The notes: generated from the letters alone by a model not told the origin. Counted from the stretch's first letter, positions 8,178-18,302 are shown. The stretch: DNA of 41,278 bases from Sphingobacteriales bacterium (GCA_027491165.1 JAIXWS010000120.1:1-41278); one strand, 5' to 3'. Translations and numbers: made by a program.

Positions 8178-10787
8178 ATGACAGCAGCACAAATACGACA
8201 ACAATTTTTAGATTTTTTCCAATCCAAACAGCATACAATTATGCCTTCTGCACCTATTGTGGTGAAGAATGACCCGACTCTTTTGTTTATCAATTCGGGA
8301 ATGGCACCTTTTAAGGACTATTTCTTGGGTAACAAACCTGCACCGCATAAACGTATTGCTGATACCCAAAAATGTCTGCGTGTTAGTGGTAAACACAATG
8401 ATCTTGAAGAGGTGGGCGTGGACACCTACCACCATACCATGTTTGAAATGTTGGGTAATTGGAGCTTCGGTGATTATTTTAAAAAAGAAGCGATTGCTTG
8501 GAGTTGGGAATTGCTCACGGAGGTGTATCAATTGGACAAAGATCGCCTCTATGTCACTGTTTTTGAAGGAGATGAAAAAGAAGCTTTGGTTTTTGACCAA
8601 GAGGCCTACGACGAATGGAAAAAATATATAGCCGAAGACCGCATTTTGCGCGGGAATAAAAAAGATAATTTTTGGGAAATGGGGGAGACAGGCCCTTGTG
8701 GCCCTTGCTCTGAAATACACGTAGATTGTCGCTCTGCAGAAGAAAGAGCACAAATTTCAGGAGCCGATTTGGTCAATGCCGATCATCCTCAGGTAATCGA
8801 AATTTGGAACAATGTATTTATGCAATACAGCCGTATGAAAGACGGAAGTTTGCAGCCTTTACCCGACCGCCATGTTGATACGGGCATGGGTTTTGAGCGA
8901 TTAGTACGTGTATTACAAGGCAAGCAAAGCAATTACGATACCGATGTTTTTACAGGTACCATTGCGGCAATTGAAACGATTTCCAACAAAAAATACGACC
9001 ATAGCGACAGTAAAGAGGCCATTGCATTTCGTGTGCTGAGTGATCATATTCGAGCTATTTCTTTCACCATTGCCGATGGGCAATTGCCGAGCAATACGGG
9101 TGCTGGATATGTAATCCGGAGAATTTTACGCCGAGCTGTTCGTTATTATTATTCATACCTCGATTATAAACAACCTTTGTTGCATCAATTACTGCCGGTG
9201 ATTGCTACTCAATTTGAAACCGTTTTCCCGGAATTGAAAAAGCAGGTAGATTTTGTAGCCAGGGTGATCAAAGAAGAAGAGGATGCCTTTTTGAAAACAT
9301 TGGAAAAAGGATTGAAGAAGATGGATGAGATGATGAAACAATCAACAAAAATCATCAATGGTGCAGCAGCATTTGAACTTTATGATACCTATGGTTTTCC
9401 GATTGATCTTACCCGATTGATTGGTGCTGAAAATGGATTAGAGGTGGATGAAGCAGCTTTTGAAGCAGAAATGCTCCAACAAAAAACACGCTCTCGTGCT
9501 GCCACAGCCATTGATACTGAAGATTGGACTGTCGTCAATGAGGTTAACAAAACAACTTTTGTTGGTTACGATGATTTAACTATCGATACTAGAGTGGCCC
9601 GTTATCGCAAAGTAAAAGCCAAAGGAAAGGAGCAGTATCAAATTGTATTAGAGACTACGCCCTTTTATGCAGAGAGTGGCGGACAGGTAGGTGATATTGG
9701 AACATTAGCGATTGGCGAAGATGTGCTAGATATTACAGATACCAAAAAAGAAAATGATTTAATTATTCATTTTGCAGATAGTTTGGTGGCAGATATGAGT
9801 ATGCCGGTTAGAGCAAAAGTGAACTGGGAAAAGCGCCTTGAAACCACTTATAACCATACAGCTACCCATTTGATGCATGCCGCACTCCGTCAGGTATTGG
9901 GTAATCATGTGGCACAAAAAGGCTCCTTGGTTAATGCTGATGTATTGCGTTTCGATTTTTCCCATTTTAGTAAAATGACAGATGAAGAAATCCGCAAGGT
10001 GGAAGAAATCGTGAATGAAAAAATCCGTGAGAATATACCTGTTGTGATTAAAGAATTACCAAAAGAAGAGGCCATGAAATTAGGCGCTATGGCCTTATTT
10101 GGTGAAAAATATGGCGATACCGTTCGAGTGGTGACGATTGACCCCAATTATTCCATAGAGCTATGTGGTGGTACTCATGTTGGGCATACCGGTATGATTG
10201 GTGTATTTACTATTACGGCAGAATCTGCGGTAGCAGCTGGCGTACGTCGCATTGAGGCATTGACTGGTGCAGCTGCAATGCGTTATTTTGTAGATAAAGT
10301 AAGTCAGCATAAGCAAATTGCGGAATTATTAAAAGCCAAAGATCCTTTTAAAACAATTGAGAAGCTCATAGAAGATAAGAGTCTATTAGAGAAAAAATTA
10401 GAGGCGCTTGAAAATAAAGAATTGGCCCTAATGGCAAAGGATTTGCTTGCTCAAGTGGTTGGGGTTAATGGGACAAACTTCCTCGGTTTATCCATTCAAA
10501 TTTCGTCTGCAGACGCCTTGCGCAAGTTGGGAGCACAATTGAAACCTTTGTTGAGCAATTGTCTTGTAGTATTAACTTCTGTTGTAGATGATAAAGCACA
10601 GGTTTTGGTTTTGGTAGATGATGCCCTAGTTAGCTCCAAAAATTTGGATGCTTCTAAGATTATTAAAGAACAAATTGCCCCGCTGATTAAAGGTGGAGGT
10701 GGTGGCCAAAAAACAATGGCTACAGCTGGTGGGCAAGATGTCAGCCAATTAGAACAAGTAATAGAAAAAATAAAAGGTCTGTTGTAA
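8178..10787 (+). CDS. alaS: Alanine--tRNA ligase
   Basis: 869 aa; class II motifs near the N-terminus (FINSGMAPFKDYFLG, HHTMFEMLGNWSFGDYFK), editing HTATHLMHAAL and CGGTHVGHTG, C-terminal GGGGGQ. Confidence 0.98.
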   Translation: MTAAQIRQQFLDFFQSKQHTIMPSAPIVVKNDPTLLFINSGMAPFKDYFLGNKPAPHKRIADTQKCLRVSGKHNDLEEVGVDTYHHTMFEMLGNWSFGDYFKKEAIAWSWELLTEVYQLDKDRLYVTVFEGDEKEALVFDQEAYDEWKKYIAEDRILRGNKKDNFWEMGETGPCGPCSEIHVDCRSAEERAQISGADLVNADHPQVIEIWNNVFMQYSRMKDGSLQPLPDRHVDTGMGFERLVRVLQGKQSNYDTDVFTGTIAAIETISNKKYDHSDSKEAIAFRVLSDHIRAISFTIADGQLPSNTGAGYVIRRILRRAVRYYYSYLDYKQPLLHQLLPVIATQFETVFPELKKQVDFVARVIKEEEDAFLKTLEKGLKKMDEMMKQSTKIINGAAAFELYDTYGFPIDLTRLIGAENGLEVDEAAFEAEMLQQKTRSRAATAIDTEDWTVVNEVNKTTFVGYDDLTIDTRVARYRKVKAKGKEQYQIVLETTPFYAESGGQVGDIGTLAIGEDVLDITDTKKENDLIIHFADSLVADMSMPVRAKVNWEKRLETTYNHTATHLMHAALRQVLGNHVAQKGSLVNADVLRFDFSHFSKMTDEEIRKVEEIVNEKIRENIPVVIKELPKEEAMKLGAMALFGEKYGDTVRVVTIDPNYSIELCGGTHVGHTGMIGVFTITAESAVAAGVRRIEALTGAAAMRYFVDKVSQHKQIAELLKAKDPFKTIEKLIEDKSLLEKKLEALENKELALMAKDLLAQVVGVNGTNFLGLSIQISSADALRKLGAQLKPLLSNCLVVLTSVVDDKAQVLVLVDDALVSSKNLDASKIIKEQIAPLIKGGGGGQKTMATAGGQDVSQLEQVIEKIKGLL

Positions 10788-10803
10788 AACAGACCTTTTA
10801 TTT
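10772..10803 (+). terminator. Terminator overlapping the 3' end of alaS
   Basis: AAAAGGTCTGTT-GTAA-AACAGACCTTTT followed by ATTTT; the alaS TAA (10785-10787) lies in the loop. Confidence 0.85.
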
Positions 10804-10819
10804 TAATTAAATAAGCAAA

Positions 10820-11071
10820 TTAATTTTGAAGAATGCAGGTTCCGTAATATAAATCGGAGCTGTATTTTGAAGTCAATTTGTCACAGTCCATTTCACCATC
10901 AAACATGTTTTTGTTTTTTATGGTCGTCGATTCTTTCTTCTCTGTTTTTCCCGTTGCAGTATAGGTGCATTCACATTGGCGATCTTTTACTTCTCCAAGG
11001 GTGTTTTCCACTATTTTTTTAATACAAGAAGTCATCAAAAACACAGGAAGAATAAAGATTAATTTTTTCAT
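10820..11071 (-). CDS. Small hypothetical lipoprotein
   Basis: MKKLIFILPVFLMTSC lipobox-like signal; 83 aa; rest unrecognised. Confidence 0.65.
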   Translation of the reverse strand: MKKLIFILPVFLMTSCIKKIVENTLGEVKDRQCECTYTATGKTEKKESTTIKNKNMFDGEMDCDKLTSKYSSDLYYGTCILQN

Positions 11072-11243
11072 TGCGATTTACTTTATGGTACATGCCAACT
11101 TATTAAGTTTTTTTTAAATCACGCTTATTTAAAGTGAATGAAGATGATTAAATGCAATGAATCAATGTTATTGAGTACCTTTTTTTCAGCTTTTTATTTT
11201 AAAAAATTGTCCTTTAGCAGCCAAGATTCCTTATTTTTACTTT

Positions 11244-13280
11244 GTGCAATTTCTTTACCCTATTTTCTTAATTGCTGGACTTAGTTTGCTCATTCCTATT
11301 GTCATTCACCTGTTCAATTTGCGCAGGTACAAGACCGTTTTTTTTCCACATACCCGTTTTCTTAAAAGTCTGCAATTGCATTCTCAAAAGCAGTCTCAAG
11401 TGCGCTACAAATGGCTTTTAGCTGCGCGTTTATTATTTCTGCTCTTTTTAATCTTGGCTTTTGCTCAACCCTTTTTTGCTCACCAAAAGGGAGCTGCACC
11501 TGCAAATGGACTTACCGCTATTTTTATTGATAATTCGCAAAGTATGTCTTTGCGCTACGGCCAACGCAGCATGTTGGATGCCGCCAAAGAAAATGCCCTT
11601 CATTTAATTCAAAGTTCTTCGGGACCTTTTTTGATTCTTAGTAATGACAAGCCTACTTCATACAAACCGCTGAGCAGGCAGCAAGCCATAGAGGCGCTGT
11701 CTACAATTCAGTTTTCAGCTTTTACCAAAAATAATACGCAAGTAATACACGAATTAAATAGTATGCTACAGGATGTAGCTGCCGAAAAGACTGATTTCTA
11801 TTATTTATCCGACTTCCAACAAGCCCAATTTAGCGCTCAGCCAGACCTTGCTTTGCTTCAAAAAATAAGATTCAATGGGGTACAAATCCCACAATCTAAT
11901 CCTCAAAATGTTTTTATTGATACTGCTTTTTTCGAAAGTCCTGTTTTGCATATGGGCCAAAGCAATCAATTAATTGTTCGAACAAAATACAGTGGTGATG
12001 CGCCCAAAGAGCCTATTGTTCTGCAATTGTCCGTAGATGGTCAAATCAAAAGTGCTGCACAGCCCGACTTTTCGAGTGCCAACCAAAGATACGATACCCT
12101 TACTTTTCAAATCAATAATAGTGCTTGGCAGCGCATCATGTTGCACATCAATGATGCCAATGTGCATTTTGATGATAGTTTTGTTATCGCAGCACGCAGC
12201 AGTCCCGATCTTTCGGTATTATTATTGAATCAACAGCAGCCTAATGTATTCATACAAGCTGCATTGCGATCTTATGATGGTTTTAAAGTGCAAGAACAAA
12301 GTGCAAACAATATTTCTGACCGCTTTGATGGGTACAATTTATTGCTCCTCAATGGTCTAACTAGCATTAGTGAAGCCCTCGCAAAAACTATGCTCAAGGC
12401 ATTACAAAATGGCCAAAATGTTTGTTTGTTTTTGGGTGAAAAGGCAGATATGGCTAGTATTAATTCTGGGCTAGCTACCATAGGCGATATTCAAATTACA
12501 GGTTTCGATACTGTGGCTCAGGTAGTTTCTTCGGTACAAAGTGAAAGTCGTTTAGTTAAGGATATGTTTGAGCGTATCCCAGAGAATGTACAATTGCCTT
12601 TTGCTCAAAATCATTATCAAATAAAGGCAGGCCTAAGTGCCCAACAACAAAGTATATTCAGTTTTCGTAATGGCGATCCTTTCTTCGCTCTATATCCTAT
12701 TCATAAAGGTCAATTGTATATTTGCGCGACTAGCCCCAATGCCAGAAATGGCAATTTCCAATCTAGTTATTTCTTTGTCCCCTTTTTATACCAAATGGCC
12801 AGTTTAGCCAAAGGCAATAGCATTTTTGCTATAAATGCAGGTCAAAAACAGCCTGTTTTTATCGAGAAAGTCTCGGGCGATGAACGAAATTTAGTACACC
12901 TCAAAGCCGAAGGGACAGATATTATCCCTGCTCAAAAAGCCGAAGGAATGGGGCTGCAAGTTTTTGCCGGTGCTGTTGCTCAGCGTTTTGGTTTTTATAA
13001 TTTAAGTAGCCAAGATCAGGACACCAATTTAATCGCCGTCAATATGAATCGGGCAGAGAGTGATTTGACTGTTTGGTCTTTATCTGCCCTCAAAAAAAAC
13101 TGGAATGGAAAGGAAATCCAATGGCAAGTAGCCGATGCTGAAAATAAAGCTTTAACGGCTTCGCAACAATCTGCTTTTCCGCTGTGGAAACTTTGTAGTA
13201 TTTTAGCATTCTTAATGCTCGGTATGGAAACATTTTTATTGAGCAAAAATTTGAAACAAAAACAGGCAATTACCTCTTAA
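11244..13280 (+). CDS. BatA domain-containing protein (N-terminal double-TM, vWA-like domain)
   Basis: GTG start; MQFLYPIFLIAGLSLLIPIVIHLFNLRRYKTVFFPHTRFL is a BatA/Aerotolerance N-terminal region; AIFIDNSQSM is vWA/MIDAS-like; C-terminal TM. Confidence 0.88.
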   Translation: MQFLYPIFLIAGLSLLIPIVIHLFNLRRYKTVFFPHTRFLKSLQLHSQKQSQVRYKWLLAARLLFLLFLILAFAQPFFAHQKGAAPANGLTAIFIDNSQSMSLRYGQRSMLDAAKENALHLIQSSSGPFLILSNDKPTSYKPLSRQQAIEALSTIQFSAFTKNNTQVIHELNSMLQDVAAEKTDFYYLSDFQQAQFSAQPDLALLQKIRFNGVQIPQSNPQNVFIDTAFFESPVLHMGQSNQLIVRTKYSGDAPKEPIVLQLSVDGQIKSAAQPDFSSANQRYDTLTFQINNSAWQRIMLHINDANVHFDDSFVIAARSSPDLSVLLLNQQQPNVFIQAALRSYDGFKVQEQSANNISDRFDGYNLLLLNGLTSISEALAKTMLKALQNGQNVCLFLGEKADMASINSGLATIGDIQITGFDTVAQVVSSVQSESRLVKDMFERIPENVQLPFAQNHYQIKAGLSAQQQSIFSFRNGDPFFALYPIHKGQLYICATSPNARNGNFQSSYFFVPFLYQMASLAKGNSIFAINAGQKQPVFIEKVSGDERNLVHLKAEGTDIIPAQKAEGMGLQVFAGAVAQRFGFYNLSSQDQDTNLIAVNMNRAESDLTVWSLSALKKNWNGKEIQWQVADAENKALTASQQSAFPLWKLCSILAFLMLGMETFLLSKNLKQKQAITS

Positions 13281-13289
13281 TATTTTTTT

Positions 13290-14552
13290 ATGGCAATACT
13301 GATACGCGGAGCAAAAGTGATAGACGAATCATCGGCTTATCATCTCCAAACCGTTGATATTTTTATTGAAAATGGTATCGTACAGTCAATAGGTCATTCA
13401 TTAAATGTAAAGGCAGATACTATAGTTGAACATCCTGGAATGTGCATCAGCATGGGATGGACAGATGTTTTTGCTGATTATCGCGAACCAGGTTTTGAAC
13501 ACAAGGAAAGCATCGCAACAGGCTTAGCCTCTGCAGCAGCTGGTGGCTTTACTTCGGTGATGATAGCACCCAATACGCATCCTACTATTAGTTCTAAATC
13601 AGTAGTACAATACATACGCAAACAGGCTGAGGCAAATGCTGTTTCCTTATGTCCCATAGGTTCCGTTTCTCATAATATTGAAGGTAAAAATCTAGCCGAA
13701 ATGCTGGACATGCATGCCAATGGAGCCATTGCCTTCAGTGATGGCTGGAAGCCCATTCAAAACGTCAGTTTAATGTTGAAGGCTTTGGAATATGTAAAGT
13801 CTTTTGAGGGTACATTGATTCAGATTCCTATGGATGCCAACTTGTCTTTAGGGGGCTTAATGCACGAAGGGGCAGAGAGCACGCAGCTTGGAATGCCGGG
13901 TATTCCTGCAATTGCCGAAACATTACAAGTACATCGTGATATTGAGTTGTTGCGCTATACCAACTCTCGGTTGCACATAACGGGTATTGCCGCAGCCGAG
14001 TCCGTTGAATTAATACGCCGCGCCAAAGCCGATGGATTAAAGATCACTTGCTCGGTTACGCCTTATCATCTTTCGCTCAACGATGAAGTTTTACGCAGTT
14101 ACGATTCCGTGTATAAAGTGATGCCTCCCATCAGGAGCGAAAAAGATAGGCAAGCCTTGATTGAAGGTTTAAAAGATGGAACAATTGATTGTATTGCTTC
14201 GCATCACCGTCCGCAAGAATGGGATGCCAAAGCCAAAGAATTTGAATATGCATCAGATGGTATGAATGTACAAGAATTGAGTTTTGCTATTGCCCATAAT
14301 GCCACAAATGAGACCTTGACCATAGAACACATCATTAAGTCATTGGCCAATAATGCAAACACTATATTTGGTCTTAATAAGGATGCCGTGCAGGAGGGCG
14401 CTTGTGCCGATTTTACCTTGTTTACTGTAATGGAAAGTACCCAACTAAACGAGATGAAGTCACGCGTGCGCAACAATCCATTTTTGGGTAAAAGTCTTTT
14501 GGGTAAAGTGTTGGGTATTGTAAAATGTGATACACTTGTGATGAACAACTAA
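13290..14552 (+). CDS. Dihydroorotase-like amidohydrolase, predicted non-catalytic
   Basis: Dihydroorotase architecture (YREPGFEHKESIATGLASAAAGGFTSVMIAPNTHP...GAIAFSDG...ESVELIRRAK), but metal-ligand motifs are degenerate. Confidence 0.88.
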   Translation: MAILIRGAKVIDESSAYHLQTVDIFIENGIVQSIGHSLNVKADTIVEHPGMCISMGWTDVFADYREPGFEHKESIATGLASAAAGGFTSVMIAPNTHPTISSKSVVQYIRKQAEANAVSLCPIGSVSHNIEGKNLAEMLDMHANGAIAFSDGWKPIQNVSLMLKALEYVKSFEGTLIQIPMDANLSLGGLMHEGAESTQLGMPGIPAIAETLQVHRDIELLRYTNSRLHITGIAAAESVELIRRAKADGLKITCSVTPYHLSLNDEVLRSYDSVYKVMPPIRSEKDRQALIEGLKDGTIDCIASHHRPQEWDAKAKEFEYASDGMNVQELSFAIAHNATNETLTIEHIIKSLANNANTIFGLNKDAVQEGACADFTLFTVMESTQLNEMKSRVRNNPFLGKSLLGKVLGIVKCDTLVMNN

Positions 14553-14570
14553 GTACTAATCAAAGAAATT

Positions 14571-15143
14571 ATGAGTCAGAATTTTGAAATCAATGCGCAT
14601 GAATCTACAGAACCGGTAAGCAAATATGCCATAGCTATACGCTATGGATTGATGACTGGATTTCTTTCTATGTTTTTAACCACCATCAATTTTTTATACC
14701 TACTTAAGATAAGTTATGTTGCATTTTTAGTAGGTGGTTTTTTAATGTTTGCGGTGCCAATATTTTTGTATTGGATTGCTGCCACACGTCAAAGAACATA
14801 CTTAGGTGGATTCATTACACTTAAAGATGCATTTCAGGTTATTTTTATTGTTGTTTTAATTTCAATGACCATAAGTACTATTTACGGTTTGATCTATAAT
14901 AAATATATCGACCCCGATTTTATCACCCGCATGAAAGAATCAATGCAAAGTTTTTTTGAAAAAATGAAAATGCCTGAAGATAAAATGGATGAAGCCCTTG
15001 CGAATGTTGATAATGCAACCGCATCTGCTACCAAACCTTCAAAGCTATTTTACAGCCTTGCACAAGGTATTATTTTTCAAAGCATTTTTGGTTTTATAAT
15101 TGCTTTATTGGCTAAGAAAGAAAGAGTACAAACACCACAATAA
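14571..15143 (+). CDS. DUF4199-like membrane protein
   Basis: Four predicted TM segments; RQRTYLGGFITLKDAFQVIFIVVLISMTISTIYGLIYNKYIDPDF resembles DUF4199; sits between the DHOase-like and GT2 genes. Confidence 0.75.
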   Translation: MSQNFEINAHESTEPVSKYAIAIRYGLMTGFLSMFLTTINFLYLLKISYVAFLVGGFLMFAVPIFLYWIAATRQRTYLGGFITLKDAFQVIFIVVLISMTISTIYGLIYNKYIDPDFITRMKESMQSFFEKMKMPEDKMDEALANVDNATASATKPSKLFYSLAQGIIFQSIFGFIIALLAKKERVQTPQ

Positions 15144-15161
15144 ACTCCTGTATTTATTTAT

Positions 15162-16112
15162 ATGAATCTCGACCTATCCATAGTAGTTCCCTTGTACAAC
15201 GAAGATGAATCTTTGCCAGAATTGATGGCTTGGATTGATAAGGTGTGCACCGAAAATAAATATGCTTATGAGGTGATCATGGTGGATGATGGCAGTAAAG
15301 ACAATAGTTGGCAGGCGGTGCAAGCCTTGGCCCAACAATACAATACCATTAAGGGCATAAAGTTTCAACGCAATTATGGTAAAAGCCCAGCTCTTAATGA
15401 GGGTTTCAAAGCGGCACAAGGGAATGTGGTTATAACCATGGATGCCGACTTGCAAGATAGCCCAGATGAAATTCCAGAATTGTATGCGATGATTATGAGT
15501 GGCGAATACGACCTTGTGAGTGGTTGGAAAAAAGTACGCTATGACAATGCGGTAACCAAAAATTTGCCTTCAAAATTATACAATGGCGTCAATCGATGGA
15601 TATCGGGTATTAAATTACACGATATGAATTGTGGCCTCAAAGCCTATCGGAAAAAGGTCGTTAAAAGTATTGAGGTTTATGGCGAGATGCACCGTTTCAT
15701 TCCTGTAATTGCCAAGCAAGCAGGATTTGACAAAATAGGGGAGAAGGTAGTTGTACATCGTGCCAGGAAATATGGCGTTTCTAAATTTGGGTGGGAGCGT
15801 TTTATCAATGGCTTTCTAGATTTATTGTCTATTCAATTCATTACTCGTTTTGGCAAAAAACCCATGCACTTTTTTGGTTTATATGGAACCTTGATGTTTA
15901 TGCTGGGCTTTGGAATGACACTTTATTTAATTGTTTCAAAATTCTTTTTTGGGGGCAGTATGATTAATAAGCCTGCTTTTTATATCGCTCTAACCACTAT
16001 GATTTTGGGAACCCAATTTTTTCTGACTGGTTTTATTGCCGAACTTATTTCGCGCAGTGCTGCTGATCGCAATAATTATTTGATAGAAGAAAAGCTGGGT
16101 ATCAAAGACTAA
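15162..16112 (+). CDS. Glycosyltransferase family 2 (DPM1/ArnC-like)
   Basis: LSIVVPLYNEDESLPEL, VDDGSKDNSW, ITMDADLQDSPDEIPEL, two C-terminal TM segments. Confidence 0.93.
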   Translation: MNLDLSIVVPLYNEDESLPELMAWIDKVCTENKYAYEVIMVDDGSKDNSWQAVQALAQQYNTIKGIKFQRNYGKSPALNEGFKAAQGNVVITMDADLQDSPDEIPELYAMIMSGEYDLVSGWKKVRYDNAVTKNLPSKLYNGVNRWISGIKLHDMNCGLKAYRKKVVKSIEVYGEMHRFIPVIAKQAGFDKIGEKVVVHRARKYGVSKFGWERFINGFLDLLSIQFITRFGKKPMHFFGLYGTLMFMLGFGMTLYLIVSKFFFGGSMINKPAFYIALTTMILGTQFFLTGFIAELISRSAADRNNYLIEEKLGIKD

Positions 16113-16144
16113 ATTTTTTTACTAAAAAAAACCTTAACTAGGCT

Positions 16145-16597
16145 ATGCGTTTATTTAAATTATTATCCATTTTACTGATCATTTCAAGCATAAGTTCCTG
16201 CTGCATTAAAGAAAAAACATGCTCTATTTTGACTTTTAAAAATCTAGAGCTCATTAATTTTTCGGCAGAGGATGCAACAGGAGATTTGATATTGACGGCC
16301 TATCAAGCTAATACAAGTTATACCCAGCTCAAAAATATAATGAAATTCAAGGGTGAGGCTACTAGTGATGCTAAAATTTTTAAAGTGAATACTCCTGAAT
16401 TAAGTGCGGCAGATGAATATCAGCTTGAAATAGTAAAAACAGGCGTTAAATATCGTATTGGAAGTTTCACGGTCGAAAAAGTTTCTTGCGGGAAATGTTT
16501 TATGCGTAGTAACAATCAGTTTGGTTATTCTTTAAACGGCTACACGGTTAATGGTAGGAGCTATAATTACGATGGAAAACTCTTAATCGTGAAATAG
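16145..16597 (+). CDS. Hypothetical lipoprotein
   Basis: MRLFKLLSILLIISSISSCC signal/lipobox; 150 aa; unrecognised C-terminus. Confidence 0.6.
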   Translation: MRLFKLLSILLIISSISSCCIKEKTCSILTFKNLELINFSAEDATGDLILTAYQANTSYTQLKNIMKFKGEATSDAKIFKVNTPELSAADEYQLEIVKTGVKYRIGSFTVEKVSCGKCFMRSNNQFGYSLNGYTVNGRSYNYDGKLLIVK

Positions 16598-16640
16598 TGA
16601 ATGATCGCAAAAGCAATTGATTTAGCCGTATTAAAAAATT

Positions 16641-18302
16641 ATGTTACTCCAACTTTCCATAAATAATTATGCCATTATTGATCGGCTAAGCATTGAGCCT
16701 GATAAGCATTTGAATATTGTTACAGGCGAAACAGGTGCTGGAAAGAGTATTATACTAGGCGCTTTATCGCTCATTTTGGGTGAGCGTGCAGACACCTCTG
16801 TACTCATTAATAAAGAAGCTAAATCTATTATTGAAGCAAGCTTTGATGTGCGCGAAAATCAGGCCTTTAAAATCGCTTTGAAGGAAGCCGAACTCGATGA
16901 AGAAGACCATTGTATCATCCGAAGAGAGATCAATAGTGCGGGTAAATCAAGGGCCTTTATAAACGATACTCCAGTTACCCTTTCTGTTTTAAACAAGCTT
17001 ACTGCTTTGTTGGTTGATTTGCACCAACAATTTGACAATCATGCCATCGAAGATGATTTGTTTCAATTGTCTGTGGTGGATGTATTGGCACAAAATGCAA
17101 TCATTAAAGATCAATACCAAGTCGTTTTTAAGCAGTTTCAACAAGTAGTGCAAGAACTGAACGCTAAAAAAAATCAGCAGGCTCAATGGCAAAAAGATGC
17201 CGATTATAAACAGTTTTTGTATGATGAATTGGAGCAAATTAATTTCCGGCCTAACGAAATAGAAGAAGCAGAAATCCAATTAAAGCAATTGAATGCTGCC
17301 GAAAAAATCATTTCTATTTTACAACAAGCGCGATATGTACTCGATGAAGGTGATATGCCCTTAGCCAACGAAATTCGCCGCCAAGCCCAGCAATTGCAGA
17401 GTATTGCCGATGTCTTTCCCGAGGCGCATTTATTGCAGGAGCGCTTAAATTCTATTTATGCCGAAGCGAAAGATATAGCTAGTGAATTAGAAAATGCAGA
17501 AGGTAAAATTAGCCTCAATCCAGAGCAGATGGCCCGTCTCGAAGAGCGTATGGATGCCGGAATAAAATTGCAGAAAAAGCATGCTGTGCAAAGCACCAAT
17601 GAACTGATTGACATTTTTGAAAGCCTAGGGCAAGAGTTAAAAGCCACGCTCAATCTTCATGAAGAAATTGAGGGGCTCGAAAAAAGAAAATTGGAATTGA
17701 ACGAATCTTTGCAAAAAACTGCTTCGCAGCTATCGGCATCGCGTCAAAAAATTGCCCCTGTAATTGCTGAACAGATAACAACATTATTATCCGAAGTGGG
17801 CATGCCCAATGCTCAGTTTACAATAAGTATTTCACATCTAGCCAAGCCAAATGTCAATGGCGTGGATGACATTTCTTTTCAGCTCGACGCCAACAAAAGT
17901 GGACAATTTCAGCCTGTTTATAAAGCCGCTTCGGGTGGCGAAATGAGCAGAATAGCTTTGTGTATTAAATCATTAATTGCCCGTGCCATTCACTTACCCA
18001 CATTGATTTTTGACGAAGTAGATACGGGCATTTCGGGCGAGGCTGCCCGTAAAGTGGGAGCATTGCTTAAAGACTTGGCTCAGTACCATCAAGTGATTTG
18101 TATCACCCATCAGCCGCAGGTTGCCGCTAAAGGATCTACTCATTTTTATGTTTATAAAGAACAAGGCAAAGAAGGTAAAATCAATACGCAAATACGAGTT
18201 CTAGACCCTGAAGAAAAAATTGTAGCCATTGCCAAAATGATTGGTGGTGAACAACCCAGTGAGGCCGCATTAAACAATGCCCGTGAATTGGCTGGTTTGT
18301 AA
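16641..18302 (+). CDS. recN: DNA repair protein RecN
   Basis: MLLQLSINNYAIIDRLSIE, GETGAGKSIILGALSLILGERAD Walker A, ASGGEMSRIALCIK signature, LIFDEVDTGISGEAA Walker B. Confidence 0.97.
   Translation: MLLQLSINNYAIIDRLSIEPDKHLNIVTGETGAGKSIILGALSLILGERADTSVLINKEAKSIIEASFDVRENQAFKIALKEAELDEEDHCIIRREINSAGKSRAFINDTPVTLSVLNKLTALLVDLHQQFDNHAIEDDLFQLSVVDVLAQNAIIKDQYQVVFKQFQQVVQELNAKKNQQAQWQKDADYKQFLYDELEQINFRPNEIEEAEIQLKQLNAAEKIISILQQARYVLDEGDMPLANEIRRQAQQLQSIADVFPEAHLLQERLNSIYAEAKDIASELENAEGKISLNPEQMARLEERMDAGIKLQKKHAVQSTNELIDIFESLGQELKATLNLHEEIEGLEKRKLELNESLQKTASQLSASRQKIAPVIAEQITTLLSEVGMPNAQFTISISHLAKPNVNGVDDISFQLDANKSGQFQPVYKAASGGEMSRIALCIKSLIARAIHLPTLIFDEVDTGISGEAARKVGALLKDLAQYHQVICITHQPQVAAKGSTHFYVYKEQGKEGKINTQIRVLDPEEKIVAIAKMIGGEQPSEAALNNARELAGL

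Noticed and set aside
8208-8753. 181-aa minus-strand ORF within alaS
   Set aside because: Antisense to the conserved AlaRS catalytic domain.
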